Positions 34,501-45,371 of a stretch of DNA of 64,000 nt are shown here, piece by piece. A model generated the notes under the pieces. It did no database searches and had not been told where the DNA came from. It saw only the letters and a list, made by a program, of their open reading frames with translations. Within the stretch, counting starts at the first letter, position 1. Each line of letters opens with the position of its first letter. A program made the translations under genes and the position numbers. The stretch spans positions 7,951,491 to 8,015,490 of the forward strand of contig OY811977.1 of NCBI GenBank assembly GCA_963681505.1. The letters are read 5' to 3'. The stretch is from Eunapius fragilis (lineage: Eukaryota; Porifera; Demospongiae; Spongillida; Spongillidae).

Positions 34501-35321
34501 TGTAAGTTGGGTACGTCAATACATCAGATGCTTGTAGCCTTATGGTAGACCATCCTTGGATTTTGTACATGAACTTTCCTGGCAACAAACCAAAATTGTT
34601 TCATTTTCATCAAATGATCTGCTATTTTCTTGCTTGACTAGCTGAATATGGGAAATAACCAGTTTCAGTGTCCTTGCTTTACATTATTGCATGAGATTTC
34701 AATGAAATAAATTTCATCAAAAGAAGTTTAGCTTGTATGCACTTTGAGATGATATGCTGGCACACAGGTAGCCAACACTTTGTGTGTACATGCATGTATA
34801 CTGGTGTATTCATAAAAAGGTTTTACTATCAGTTTTTTTAAAATTTCCTTCTATTATTGTCCTTTATTCATAGCAACAAAAACGTCAGTAGAAGAGCTTT
34901 CCTATGGGGATGTGCTATCTGAGGCATCTAAATTATGTACAGATCTCCATAGGTAAATACTGCCAAGGTATTAAAAAAACATGCATTGAAGAATTGTACT
35001 ATCTTTTTGTGCAGAACAAAATGGATAGAGTTGAACGGAACATGATATTCTGTGGGCTGCATCATTGTTCTGAATTCATCTCCTACATTTGGTCGTCTTA
35101 TTGACATTTTGCTGACAGATGTAGATGAACATTTGTTTGTATGTGAGGCATTGAAATTGGAAAGATATGCAGAACACCTCCATGCATATGAAGTTGCCAG
35201 AGAAAAACCTACTCCTATCGCATTTTGTAAGCAAAGAGACTTGTCTGACTACCATCCACTTGCTTTGTACAAACTTACTGATGCAATGTACATTGTACCC
35301 AAATATAATATTGAAGATTAA
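31524..35321 (+). pseudogene. Decayed copy of a conserved uncharacterised multi-exon family
   Basis: Exons: 31524-31681 (FYYQLGNISPQYRSLLPSIQ, ESAVIAKYGSNKILEPFMAD), 31738-31908 (LVSGDNLGSNYIGGFKQ, KCRLCMATASD), about 32293-32654 (TYGIHHDS, GLPQC, GTLEYKIKELLKYLIDEK), 32704-32965 (MWCLGRLLPLMIGDIIPENN, RDHHTKFKLLYPDSP, PKMHYMVHIP), 34874-34952 (SVEELSYGDVLSEASKLC), 35015-35321 (GRLIDILLTDVDEHLF, HLHAYEV, YHPLALYKL). I recall this protein type from many fish and marine invertebrate gene models, usually multicopy and unnamed; a link to transposons is suspected, not shown. The exon at 32.3-32.65 kb has a frameshift and stops, and 35015-35321 has an in-frame TGA near 35042, so this copy is dead. 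Confidence 0.65.
33243..34276. mobile_element. ~1.03-kb non-autonomous DNA element flanked by TTAA
   Basis: TTAA at 33243-33246 and 34273-34276 flank termini GGTAGTAG..TACCC and, on the other strand, GGTGATAGGGTACCC. No coding. A 47-bp direct repeat (accttattgtttaagatatg core) lies at 33294-33340 and 33509-33555. TTAA target duplication is used by piggyBac and Kolobok; the assignment is tentative. It sits in an intron of the surrounding pseudogene. Confidence 0.6.
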
Positions 35322-35359
35322 ATGTGAAATTTTAATTGGTGTAAAATTGTGTAAATTAT

Positions 35360-35522
35360 CAAAATTTCTCCTCAGTATGCTATGCACACTGAGGAGTGTG
35401 CATAGCACACTATTTCACTGTCACACCTATGTGGTTGTGTGCCCAGCACACTAGAGTGTGCCGTCACACTATAGGTATGATGACAATTTGGTGTGTTTCA
35501 CACACCACATTTTTTCCAGTGT
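35360..35522. repeat. GTGTGC/GCACAC self-similar island
   Basis: ctcctcagt...actgaggag, tgcatagcacac, gtgtgc, cacacc and gtgtgtt words recur in both orientations over 160 bp. Multiple nested foldbacks. Confidence 0.65.
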
Positions 35523-35697
35523 AGCCTCGTCAACGCAAGCATTGCTGTTCCCAGCTCGGTACATGCAGGCGTGTCAACCACCATCGCCATTGACCTCCAT
35601 AACTTGCCCACCCCCGTTCCACCTAAACCACATGGTTTAATATTTTTTAATGCATAGCATTTGAAAACAGGCCATCTTCGACCTGAAGGACGTTTTC

Positions 35698-35925
35698 ACA
35701 GCTGGGGCTGTCATGGCAAAAAGTATCCTACCTAAAAAGTATTCTAGGATGAAACATTTCATCCTATGGGATATGAAATTTTGCTGCTAAAAATGATCCT
35801 AGCATGATTTTTTGCAGCAAAATTTCATCGTAGGATATTTTTTTCATCCCACACTGCCAAAAATCATCCTAATTGTAAATATTGTTTAGCTGCAAAATTT
35901 GATCCTATGCGATAAATACACGCTT
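35698..35925. repeat. ATCCTA/TAGGAT self-similar island
   Basis: About ten occurrences of atccta or taggat, with aaaattttgctgc and gcagcaaaattt, in both orientations over 220 bp. Same design as other islands here but a different word. Confidence 0.7.
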
Positions 35926-36075
35926 GGACAAATGAATTGAACTACATGCAGTAGCCACTCAGTTAAGGCATGGCAAAGCAGAACAGATTTTACACATCGC
36001 ACCGCTTGTTATTATTCTTTGCACGGTGCTTCCATAAGCAAATAATACCCATCATGAGACATGACAGAATTACAC

Positions 36076-36345
36076 TTACATCTTAACAGTTTCAAAATGA
36101 GTCTCAATGTTGGTGATAAAAATGGTTTCATCCTGATGGCTGTCTTTGGATATCTCCTTTATAACTGGTGAGTGCTTTAATCATTTGTAGATCCCTCCTG
36201 ATGGTGCAAATACACAAATCACTGTGTGTAGCATGGTTGCAGCAGCAATGATTTCTACTTCTGTAGCCCACACATTGCATTCTTGTTCGCTGCATGTTAT
36301 CTTCCGTTGACTCGTGTGGATCAAGGAGGCAGGACCAATACCTTT
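36076..36345 (-). pseudogene. OTU-domain cysteine protease remnant
   Basis: Minus strand encodes WATEVEIIAAATMLHTVICV, then FAPSGG, SHQDETIFITNIETHFETV and a stop (36076-36078). This matches the C-terminal half of OTU deubiquitinases, where W-x-x-E-x-E-I-x-A-x-A precedes the catalytic histidine (here THFETV). An in-frame TGA stands where Trp is expected, and a frameshift lies upstream near the MQRTRM residues. The catalytic-cysteine half is not seen. Confidence 0.7.
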
Positions 36346-36930
36346 TCTTTATCGCGGTTAATTGATTTGCGTTTTGCAATTAAGGCGCGAATAACACCTA
36401 AAATATAGACTCAGTCTGTGTTTTAAACTACCAAATGGTGCACCATGCTGGAGTCATGTAGGTCTTAACAATTCTAGTGTATACATTATTATGACCTCAT
36501 TAAACTGAAATTCGCGATAACCAGTTTCGCGTTTGTTTGGTGACACAAACGGTGCGATTCAAACACCCAGACGTTTGGTCGCGTTATTAAATTATATTTT
36601 ATTAACCCTGCATGCAGCTGCAGATCTCTGTAGAATAGTACAGATTAAATTCTATTTACACCGCCATGAGAATATAACATTAATTTCATGTGCACACCCC
36701 AATGACAAATTCACGTGCACTGGGAGTCAAAACCACTAACATTTTATGCTTATAAGGTAGCACGTTCTGTGTGCGTGAAGTGGAATGGATAGTTAGGCTG
36801 AGAGAGACAGGCTCATGTACATAGCAATACTGACATACATGCCTGTTTTTCTTGCACATCATTGTATCTAGCTTGTCTTGGATAATTCAAATTCACCATT
36901 AGGTAAGTCATATGGTACTATGATAAACAA

Positions 36931-37196
36931 GTAAAGAAAACATTCTCGAACGAGAAAGTTGGTGGATACAGGAATTGGAGGCAAAAGTGGTGTAAAATAG
37001 AAGGAACAAGGTTTTGGGAAAAGAAAAATGAGACTATATTTAGCATGTTTAAATGTAACAGAACCAAAAGAAGTGCAAATATAGGATTTTTGTTTAATTT
37101 TTCTTTTCCCAAAACCTTGTTCCTTCTTTTTTACACCACTTTTGCCTCCAATTCCTATATCCCACCAACTTTCTCGTTAGAGAGTGTTTTTTTTTA
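36931..37196. mobile_element. MITE family A, copy 2 (complete)
   Basis: Near-perfect inverted repeats of about 98 bp: left 36931-37029, right 37096-37196. They share gagaaagttggtgg, aggaattggaggcaaaagtg and ggaacaaggttttgggaaaa, with a ~65-bp centre. The outer and inner arm sequence matches 10416-10635. Confidence 0.9.
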
Positions 37197-38203
37197 CATG
37201 TTTCCTATTTTTTAAATTTGTAATATAATATTGGATATCTGCGAATACTGGCAAGTGCTGACAAGTTATAGCTGATGTAGCCTCTTTAATTGAAGATGGG
37301 GCACTTATGCAGTCCCCCTCCCCCCCCCCCCCCCCCACCACTTCAATTACCGTCTCGAGCAGACGCCCGCTTTTGTTCAGCACTGTACCGAACGTGGGAG
37401 GACTCCAGCTCGTTGACCATATCGATTTTGGAGGTTTTCCTCTCGTCATTTAGCTCTCCTCTTTTGTAAACGTGAAGGCATTTTGGCAAAAACAACTTCG
37501 CTAGCCAAAAGCGGTGAACAAAACTGCGATCAAATGAAATTCCCACCTGTTATAACGCTGCGCAATTCTAATTATACGTGAATGTTGCCATGGGAACGCT
37601 TCAATTTAGAACTCCGCATTATGCAATGATTACGTATGTCAGTTTCATGCTTTATTCATATATCTGATACCTGAAGATATCCTTCCAGGAGTTTCTAAAG
37701 CGATTGGTATAATTTGCGCTCTTTAAAACCATTCCTATCCCGAGTTATACTCAGCCAAGAAGAATAATTAGAAGACGACGACGACGACGACGGAGAAGAA
37801 TTGGCCTGGGGATGAGAACAAACATGAGCTTTTTTGTTCTCTTAAAGCAAACAATTTGAAGACTGGAACAAAACATTAAAATGACCGTCTTTGCCTTCTG
37901 CAACGAAGAGCTAAACTATCCGTTTCTTGCCATATCCAGAAATGCCCCATACATTGGAGGACATTCACACCAAATTGAATTCTTTAACTTTTTAACATGT
38001 AGCGGAATTTTTTGTTTTCCACTATAAAAATTTCAGTTTCAGATTGTAATGCATTATGAAGTTAAAATCAAGATATGTTCTTTAATTACTACATACATGT
38101 AGTTGACGTAATTTTTTGGGGTGTCGTTTAACAAACTATTAAACGAATTAATTTTAAAATACAAGAGAATTACACGAAGCATACATGTATTTAAACTACT
38201 CAG
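37197..38203. other. Spacer with C-tract
   Basis: Poly-C at about 37313-37336 and a (GAC)n patch near 37775. Minus frames at 37177-37546 show no motif. Confidence 0.45.
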
Positions 38204-38461
38204 ATATGGGACAGTGTCCAGCTAAATCACCCTTATGGTACTTTTTCAAAATTTCCAGAACAAGCAAAAGAAAAGTAACGCTCGCATTGAAATGTATGGC
38301 TAATTATAAATTCAGTGCCTAATAACTTTGTGATGGATAGTCCGATTTAGGATGCGTAAGGACCATTTGACAGAAGCTCATGGGTGTTCAAGGAAAATAA
38401 AAAAATTTGAAAACTTGAAAAACTAGCCAGAAGGGTGATTCTGCTGGACACTGTCCCATAT
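38204..38461. mobile_element. 258-bp MITE, TIR tatgggacagtgtccagc
   Basis: Left end tatgggacagtgtccagc then aatcacccttatgg; right end ccagaagggtgatt then gctggacactgtcccata. TIRs of about 34 bp with three or four mismatches. The target duplication may be TA/AT; no coding. Confidence 0.85.
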
Positions 38462-38907
38462 ACACATTATATAAAATTAAATACTGAGCTACACTAAATA
38501 GTTATCGACTTCACTTGTGGATCTTCTTCCCAGCAAAACCCTAGCATTTTGGCGCATCAGTGTATAATGCCCAGGCGGCGGTACATTGAGGCTAACACCT
38601 CAGGCCAGAAACGACTACCATTTGACTCCGGAAGAGGCGGAGATCGGTCCGATGCACAAAAAATGGCTGCGTAGGAGCGTATATCATCTGTGTACCCGCG
38701 TCGAACAGCGCAACAGAACGCCGACAAAGGGCAATTAATTTACTAATGTTGTGAGTAACCACTCGAACACGTGGTATCAAACAACCAAACAAGAATTGCC
38801 GTATAAAGAAACCCGAATTGAGGTGTCACTGACATACCGAAACATGCACGCGTGTGTGGAGTGGGGCATTTGATTTAATAAAGGTCAAATCCCGACATTA
38901 GCCCCTT

Positions 38908-38938
<31 letters not shown>

Positions 38939-40011
38939 TACCCATGCTACAATGACAGGTGCATTACGGACGTAGCTACTCGTGTACTATATGTGTGCAA
39001 CTACCATCCTATACACGTTTTGAATTCATGCTACTGACTACTGACTCAGTACTCTGAGACTTGCAAGATACTTCTGTAAGAATTCTGGTTGTCATGCCCA
39101 TGCATTCCTGTGTTGATTCTCTGAGTGGCGAACTCCTTTGTATAATCGTCTTTGCACCATTTAATCCCAATTAGTGCAACCTAGCTACTCCTACGTCATG
39201 CTAAGTTCTGTAATTATTGGTCATTAACAACAACACCAAAAAAAACAGCCAGGTCTGGGCACGGCTGACTGACGGTAGGGTGGCACGTGATGATCATGTT
39301 CGCGTATGTAGTGTATCTCACTAACCATTCAAGGGAAGTGCGATTTGAATGTCCTAAGCTCTGAAAAAATGATGATAAATAAGTACACTGACTACTCATA
39401 TAATCCGTTAGCAACTAAGGAAAAAATCATTTGGTTGGGAAACTATTGATGACTGAATAATGAAATGAGATAAAATGAATGGAAATTGGAAACCTTGCTT
39501 AATTAATGTGGAAGTGCGGATATAGGTACCTAAGGTGCAACGATCTACTCAAAATATGCCATATAGTCCCCACATTACAAATCCGAGAGCACCTGTTCAA
39601 TATTTGCCTTTATTCCGCAGTAGGCTGCAATTTCCTGAATGCGTCAATACATTTTCTATGGACATTGAATTACGCAATGACCGAATACTGCGTAATCCTT
39701 TTGACCACGATATGGTACGCGAGTTATGCGCGGGTCGCGTTTAAAAAAAATGATTTCACGACCCGGGTCAATTCCTATAACGAACTACTACCGTAGTTCC
39801 TGATTAGATTACACTGCATGAGATCATTGATTTCAGACTGACCAAATTGTCGTGCATGCAGGACTTAACAGCTGTGGTGGATGCTAATTGTGGCGGCTTA
39901 AAGTCTAAACTTCTGCCATGAGAAAATTCCAAACATGTGCACACCCTAAACCCACATATGGGAGAGTCCAGACCTGTATGCCAATACATCTGTTCAGTGA
40001 ACACAATACCA
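38462..40011. other. Spacer with poly-G tract
   Basis: G-run at about 38909-38938 (assembly length doubtful). No gene recognised. Confidence 0.45.
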
Positions 40012-40530
40012 TCTGCACCACGTGGCCAACACCCCTGTGGAGTAACCAGGTCAGTAATGCGGCAGATAAATGATGAGTGCGGAATAATTTGCCTTAGGGT
40101 GCAGCTAGGGAATAGTCTTACGTGATGGTGCATGACAATGACAATGACATATGTAATCATAACACTGCGAGCTAGTTTCCAATATTACTAGGATGCCATG
40201 CTTGCTTTGTACAAGCTTTGATACAGCTAGCTGCAATGATTAATTAAGATGACCATGTATTTGCAGCATATGTACATCTGCAGCATACGTAATATCATTG
40301 TAGTATCAAGACTCGGTGAGTAACCTTTTAATAAAAATCAAATCACTATACGTCTAGTCAATTTATTACGATTTCAAAATTAGAAACGTAAGATCGATTA
40401 TGACACACTCTCGATTACCTAGGAGTTTCAGTACACTAAAATAACCAGGATGCTTGCCATCCAAGGCTTACTTTAATCATACCGATTCTACCATTCTACA
40501 AATTCTAGTTCATAATCAACGAGAATTTTA

Positions 40531-40573
40531 AGGGGGGGGGGGGGGGGGGGGGCGGGGGGGGGGAGGGGGGGGG
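40531..40573. repeat. Poly-G tract
   Basis: G-run with single C and A interruptions. Absent from the paired copy (near 50815), so it arose or expanded after duplication, or is a sequencing artefact. Confidence 0.85.
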
Positions 40574-41814
40574 TGTTCGTTTTCACTATTGCAAGGACAG
40601 ATGTTTTTGAAAAATCCGTCATCGTTATCGTCACTTGAGTCATCATCGTTACGTTATAGCCACAGGTCCGCGGCGGTGGTTAACCGGAACAGATGTCGAT
40701 ATTTCATAATGCTAGTACGTGGCTTGGACTCCCACATGAGATATAGGGAATCCCTTGAGATAATTTCATGGGACTGATGGGGAGTATAGAATTTGAACCG
40801 CAGCATCCTTTTGAGACATGATGCAATTAACTGTTATTCTTGACAGCGGACAAACCAACCATTCCTATTTTAGTCATGTCTGCCGCTATATGTAGTTAAT
40901 TTAATAATCTATACTGTAATCTAATTTGCCATAAGGAGAGGCGTCATTTTGGAGTAACTCCTCAAGCGGAATAAACAGGCAAATAGAGCCCCATATCACA
41001 ATGCTGGTGCATGCATTTGTAGAGAAGGTATACATGCGCTAGGCTACACACTGCGGCTCAACCGCTTCGTATATACGCATAGGCTGTTACTTGCAGTCTG
41101 CGCGTGGTGCATGGTCATCTGACTGTGCATGACATTAAGGTTAAATAACAACGCGCACGGCATTCGTGTGGTGAACAGCATGGGCCCGTATATCTTTGCT
41201 TCAATTACAATATATCAATTACTATAATGCAGTTTCAGACTTCAGTTTGGCGCGAAGCCTATATGGATGCACAAGGCGCAACCGTTACAACATCACGACG
41301 TGCATGCATGCATGTAAAATTTAATCACGAATTCAGTGCCTTTTATATAAATGGATTAAGTCACGCAGTCCCATGCAGCACAACAAATTAAAATTCAAAG
41401 CATGATACATATTCACAGGGAAGATAAATATGTGCATAGTGCATGCATGAGCAGGATCGACTCCACGGAATTCGATTGACATGCACATTATTATCTGGTT
41501 ATAAGCCCAACTCACTCTCAGTACGCTAATGCACCTATCATCGTTACGTGCCTGGGGCGTTAGCATTGGAGGGATTTAATTGACCTTTATTAAATCATAT
41601 ATGGGAGTTAATAACCGGTCATATCACAAGCTTCCGCGCGCACGTGAGAGGTCAAATAACGCCCCAATGATGGCAAATGGCGTGTACGGTAAAGGTATTT
41701 AAGCGTCCGACTTCGCCCCACGGGGAATGTCTTATGTGACAACGATAGGCGCATATAAGTTATAGTTTCCACCATTGTATGTCTGAAACATACTGACGCT
41801 TTTACGTAACATGA

Positions 41815-41998
41815 CTTATATATATGGTGGATTCAGGGGAGGGGGTGATGCTATAGTAATAGTAAGGTCCATGCGGTGGATTCCGTTACGCCGTAAGGGG
41901 GTCTGGGCGCGAGACTTCTACCTCCAAAACGCACCCGCCTCCAGTGAATCGTCCCCCCCCCCCCCTCCCTTCCTGAAATCTTGGATCCGCCCCTGCAT
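41815..41998. mobile_element. Degenerate hAT-like MITE
   Basis: Left tggtggattcaggggagggg and right ccttcctgaaatcttggatccgcccctg are imperfectly inverted. Ends of the type CAGGGGCGGATCCA are common in hAT MITEs. Contains a C-run near 41953. Confidence 0.45.
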
Positions 41999-42178
41999 TG
42001 TATAGGACACTAAATACTAATCAAATCAGTACTAGTGCCTGCAATTAACTGTATCAAGAAAGCCTAGCTTAATCGCTGCGGCAGTCTTGTGGCATGCAAT
42101 GCGGAAGTTGGTGTGGCCGCCCTTATACATAGCCCTCAGCTATGGAAACGTGGCCTCTAACCCGCGGCGCCAATTTAG

Positions 42179-42186
42179 TATATAAT
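42179..42186 (+). promoter_or_regulatory. TATA-like box of the Cys-rich gene
   Basis: tatataat-like stretch about 45 bp before the ATG at 42228. Confidence 0.4.
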
Positions 42187-42227
42187 GGCTCCCCCAGCGC
42201 GTGGATTGTTCAATTAAGACTTCTACC

Positions 42228-42988
42228 ATGAGGATAACCGTTGCTTTAGTTCTTCTCGCTCACCTATACGCCACTTCTGCTCGACCACGTGAGTATTTTA
42301 TGTGCATGCAGTATACGTAGCTGCACGTGTGTACAATACTCTAACATGTACGCACTTAATTGCAGCATGCATATGGGAATGCATCGATAACCCGTGTCTG
42401 GACGCTGTGTGTCAGCATTTTCCGGAAGCGCGATGTCAGGCACAAACGTGCGGTTGTAAAGCCCAATTCTTCGTTGGGCTGAAAGAGGTCACAGCTAGTT
42501 GCGCATGTGGTGAACATCCTGGTATGTATATAGAGATGCACGCTTTCATGCATGTTTATTTAACTCTTGACATCCAATCTTCGACGGCGGATATCAGCGG
42601 TATCTCACGCTGAAGGGGAGAGCATTGATGACAGTGTGGAAGACACGCTCGAAATCGAAGGTGCGGAAGCGGAACAGGAAATGGATTTCAATGAGGATCA
42701 GGAAAGCGAATGTAAGAAGGAGCATGAATATGATATAGCCCTCTACACATGCATGGTGTTTAAGATATCAGTAAACTATGCATACAATGGCAGTAGTATA
42801 CAGTTCCATTCATTCGTTAATTGCAATCTTCCTTTGCAGCCACAATCGACTGCCACATACAGTGCTTGGTCTCCCCATGCTTTTTTGCTAAGTGCAAGCG
42901 ACACCCAACAGCCATTTGCTTTGCGCCAAATTGTTGTACTCCGGCTCGATTCTTCATTGGAAAGAGAGATGTTACAGACACTTGTTAG
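42228..42988 (+). CDS. Small secreted protein with two Cys-rich modules, 159 aa
   Basis: Four exons: 42228-42288, 42366-42521, 42598-42711, 42840-42988; all GT-AG borders and phases join to 480 nt ending in TAG. Exon 1 is a signal peptide (MRITVALVLLAHLYATSARP). Exon 2 is module 1 with pattern C-x3-C-x4-C-x4-C ... PEARC ... TCGCKAQFFVG ... VTASCAC. Exon 3 is an acidic linker (EDTLEIEGAEAEQEMDFNED). Exon 4 is module 2 with matching spacing (CHIQCLVSPCFFAKC, PTAIC, NCCTPARFFIG, VTDTC). The module resembles a short Cys domain (NPC..A.C...P.A.C...C..C.A.F) seen in invertebrate secreted proteins. A defence, toxin-like or matrix role is possible but unproven. Absent from the second duplication copy. 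Confidence 0.8.
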
Positions 42989-43523
42989 TGATAAACTATA
43001 TACACTTCGGCTATCAGCAATATAACTATAGAGGATCAGTTAGCTGTAATTAAGCGTTTAAATGAATGATTACATAATTCAATGGTGAAAACGTTATACA
43101 TCAAGTTAGGGTGCATGAGGCATACTGGTGGGAGAGCATGCAAGGAAATAGTGGTATTATACTGATCGGAGCCTGCGTTAGCAAGGTTCCGTATAGGATT
43201 GCTGGCATGTATATGAAATCTTGAATAAGCAACCGAGAAACAGATCGCTTATTATATTTGCCCATGCGTAACAGACAACACTAAAGCCGTTTGGTGCCAT
43301 GCTATACAAAATGTTGCGCTTGAAGACGAAGTATGCTCCCAGCACTTTCTCTTTCCCTTTCCGGTTTGGTACGTCAAGCATAACTCGAGCTAGGAACTGT
43401 TTGGGATGATTTAAGTAGTACCAATCGCTTCAAACTATATCCACAGGGCGCCTTTGGAGTTCATATCGCATCGCACACGTAGAAGAAACAACAGTGCGAG
43501 TAGTATTCGCTATACATCAATAG

Positions 43524-43573
43524 CCAATGGCATCATGACATCACTGTAGCAGTTTCTAAGGGTTGTATAAATA
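43524..43573 (+). promoter_or_regulatory. CCAAT and TATA boxes
   Basis: CCAAT at 43524-43528 and TATAAATA at 43566-43573, about 90 bp before the ATG at 43662. The block is conserved in copy 2 at 51513-51562. Confidence 0.6.
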
Positions 43574-43661
43574 CGCCAATTTGCACAAAATTCATTTGCA
43601 GTTCTTATATCGAAACTTTTCATATAAACTTTTGTAAGTGAAGTTTTTTTTAAATCTAAAA

Positions 43662-43859
43662 ATGTCTCCACGCAATCGAAAGAAGAGAGCGAGGCAACGA
43701 GCGGAATACCTCCAAAAGCGTAACGAAAAAACCATCAGAAGGCTCCGAGCCCGCTGTGTGCAGCAAATTGAAAAAAGATGTCGGTCGCTGAACGCGAAGG
43801 AGACCACGCACAAAATAAATCGGGTCGGGGATTTCGAGGAAATCTCAGCTCTTATCTAG
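43662..43859 (+). CDS. Small basic protein, 65 aa, unrecognised
   Basis: ATG 93 bp after a TATA box; MSPRNRKKRARQRAEYLQKR, then RRLRARCVQQIEKRCRSL and a less basic end FEEISALI. Rich in Arg/Lys, probably helical and nucleic-acid binding. Could be the start of a longer spliced gene: a second basic frame follows at 43884-44114. Missing from copy 2 although its promoter block is kept. Confidence 0.45.
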   Translation: MSPRNRKKRARQRAEYLQKRNEKTIRRLRARCVQQIEKRCRSLNAKETTHKINRVGDFEEISALI

Positions 43860-45371
43860 GTTGGCATCTAAAAGGAGACGGGATTGGAAAGACCTGAAGC
43901 CAGCCTACCTGAAGCTGTCCCCATGGCTAAACGGATGCGATCCCAGACCCGTCCAGCAACAAAGCGAATTCCAAATAGGACGCTGTACCGCAGGGTCTTA
44001 GTACTACCAACTAATCTACCGCGCACCATAGGCATATTATATACTGATTCTGTTTTTCTCAGTCGCGATTTGTCGATATTCATTTCGTTCATTGCAGAAA
44101 TGGGTCAAAAATAGATTACCTTTTTATGCGCCCTTCCCGCCTGTCTGCAAATCTGACATTGGCTTCTAATGGTCAATTAAACGGTAAAATGTTCTGTGAT
44201 TGAATCGACACTTGTCAGGAGGCCCATCGGACGGTAGTCCACAGTCTAATCAAAAATGAATTACCCGGTGCGCGCACATGGCACTTTAAATACGTTTGAC
44301 CTTCCCGCTCTCTGCAGCATGGTACACGTGCATTGACCAAACGCGCTATGTACATTATTGCACCTGATAAGTGTTCTGTTGGTTCCCTGGCTGACGATCT
44401 AGGTGGCCCAAATATTTAGATCAACTCTTTTCCAGATGTTCACCTGTCATATGCACAGAGCAGCATTTTACCATGCCGAGGTTTAAGGCTTTTCCGGTTC
44501 TGCTACGTATATATTCTTGTCGCTTTTTCGAATTCTAAGGGGTCTTGCTAATCGAATCATGTTAAGTTTAATAGTAGCAGAGTTCAGCACAGAATACAAT
44601 ACAGACCCTCAATATACAAAAATACGACAATATATAGTTTCCCATGAATAGAGGGGTCAAAGGACTCCAAGATGCGCGTCTCCCCATGTCTGGAGATGCG
44701 CGACTGTTTACGTCATCATTACATAACTATAGGGCACATGTTGATATTAAGCTTGAAGGAATAATAGCGACAATAAAAACTGGCAATTTAGACTTGAGGA
44801 ACAGTGATTTACCGTGCCAATATTAAACCTCTAAAAACCTAATCTGAAAATCGATTTGACTTTTATTTAGACGAAATAATCGATTTTGATTTTTCAAAAA
44901 GGTTAAATCATGCAGACGTGAAATGCGATTATCTATGCACGCTACCTCAAGGAAAAGACGTGCAAATATGGTTGCCCTTTCGTACAACGCGACTTTCCAC
45001 TAGCATTCAACGTGAAAAATGTGCAGATGTGAATGCCATTACATTAAAACAGGTAGACAAGGATGGAAGATTGTGAGGATTCTAACCATGCAGCAAAGAC
45101 AAACCATTGAGCCACACAATCACATAATCTTATACTGGAAAGTGACATGCATACACCAAACTCATTATGGCAAAAACATGGCGACAGTGGCTTGCATTGA
45201 TCATGTTAACATTTGTGGTGAATCTGACTGGATCTTTGCTATATGTTAAAAGACATCACACAATTTTCAATCTAAAGTAGATAGACTAAACTGCATAAAT
45301 GTATCACTAAGTTAGTTATTCTAGTATTCTATTGTGTGCATTGCATGTTCCTTATTAAGACCTACAAACAT

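Noticed and set aside
38592-38792. Minus ORF of 66 codons
   Set aside because: No motif, no splice context, surrounded by MITE and poly-G sequence.
42356-42553. Minus ORF over the Cys-rich exon
   Set aside because: Shadow of the plus-strand exon whose phases and signal peptide are consistent.
43592-43813. Minus ORF over the small basic gene
   Set aside because: Antisense shadow; the plus frame has a TATA box, ATG context and biased composition.
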